Shown: positions 63,623 to 64,000 of the stretch, piece after piece
How the letters are laid out: each line of letters begins with the position of its first letter
Numbering within the stretch: position 1 is the first letter of the stretch
Origin: Bog-793 sp050013835
GTDB taxonomy: Bacteria > Actinomycetota > Acidimicrobiia > Acidimicrobiales > Bog-793
Direction: 5' to 3'
DNA: 64,000 nt
Assembly: GCA_050013835.1 (NCBI GenBank)
Contig: JBEKEM010000010.1
Coordinates: 1-64,000 of the forward strand
Translations under genes and position numbers: made by a program
Notes under the pieces: model-generated
The model's input: the letters and a program-made list of their open reading frames with translations, nothing else
Databases searched by the model: none
What the model was told of the DNA's origin: nothing

Positions 63623-64000
63623 CGGCGTCCCGGGCGCGGCGCCAGTCGTCGAGCTCGGCGAGCACCGCCCTCGCGCGGTCCTCGAGGCCGGCGGGCGCCG
63701 GCCCCATCGGCAGGCGGCACTCGCCCCCGGGGAGCCCGAGGACGCGCAGCACCGCCTTCAGGGGGACCGGGTTGGGGGCGTCGTCACCCGACTCGTAGAC
63801 GAAGCTCGGGATGAGCGCCCGGGCGATCCCGAGCGCGCCCGCGGCGTCGCCGGCGCGAAAGCGGGCGATCATCTCGCCGCACTCGATGCCGCACCAGTGG
63901 GTCGCGACCCCGATCAGCCCGACGGCCCCGACGGCGAGCAGCGGCAGCGTCATCAGGTCGTCGCCCGAGTAGCACTCGAAATCCTTGGGCGCCCGGGCCA
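63615..64000 (-). CDS. dapA: 4-Hydroxy-tetrahydrodipicolinate synthase, C-terminal part
   Basis: Runs off the right end of the window. The visible part reads DFECYSGDDLMTLPLLAVGA, then GLIGVATHWCG, LIPSFVYESGDDAPNPVPLK and the end of the TIM barrel; the catalytic Lys lies outside the window. DapA condenses pyruvate with aspartate semialdehyde for lysine and cell-wall diaminopimelate. The 8-base overlap with rnj indicates co-transcription. Confidence 0.93.
   Translation of the reverse strand, partial: ARAPKDFECYSGDDLMTLPLLAVGAVGLIGVATHWCGIECGEMIARFRAGDAAGALGIARALIPSFVYESGDDAPNPVPLKAVLRVLGLPGGECRLPMGPAPAGLEDRARAVLAELDDWRRARDAGG

Overview
The window is a contiguous piece of a high-GC actinobacterial chromosome. 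Supporting signs are many GTG/TTG starts, a PAC2-family protein, a homodimeric AceE-type pyruvate dehydrogenase E1, the SufC/SufS/SufU set, Ser/Thr kinase and PP2C signalling genes, and a WhiG/FliA-type sigma factor. An Acidimicrobiia-like lineage is a guess from this mix; there is no rRNA here to confirm it.

Layout. 0-6.6 kb: end of an unidentified gene, a DegV protein, a coupled PP2C phosphatase / Ser-Thr kinase / glutamine-synthetase-like operon, and an APC permease. 6.6-16.7 kb: an accessory block with secreted proteins of unknown role, a seven-repeat propeller protein, a PQQ-type propeller, a large GT-C-like membrane protein, and a tyrosine integrase immediately next to a tRNA-Ala(GGC) gene, which is the usual arrangement of an integrated island. 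17-24.6 kb: leuS, a MacB-like ABC exporter, a HAD phosphatase and PAC2.

24.6-35.2 kb is the most unusual region. An M24-family peptidase gene is split: its 3' end lies at 24626-24790 and its 5' end at about 35041-35192, next to lipA. The 10 kb between them is a mosaic of one- to three-gene blocks (propeller proteins, secreted esterase, TPR protein, lipoprotein, ArdC-like protein, P-loop kinase, small membrane protein, small cytosolic protein). They are separated by seven copies of a roughly 50-90 bp repeat, all in the same orientation, with the first copy exactly at the M24 break. Two of the blocks are duplicates, and their propeller genes share a perfect hairpin with the propeller gene at 9 kb.

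35-45.4 kb: lipoate and pyruvate dehydrogenase genes (a natural LipB-LipA fusion, E2, Lpd, and divergent aceE) with cysN-cysD and RNase HI between them. 45.7-56.6 kb: an NHL/FnIII secreted protein, an MBL-fold hydrolase, sufC-sufS-sufU, a GNAT enzyme, thrB, ftsK and a Gfo/Idh/MocA oxidoreductase. 56.9-64 kb: an AdoMet-decarboxylase-like gene paired with a LuxI/GNAT-like acyltransferase gene, which ends in a 116-bp antisense overlap with a membrane GGDEF-EAL protein. Then come a WhiG/FliA-type sigma factor, RNase J, and the 3' part of dapA running off the end. The last region combines c-di-GMP turnover, a WhiG-type sigma factor and a possible SAM-derived small-molecule pathway.
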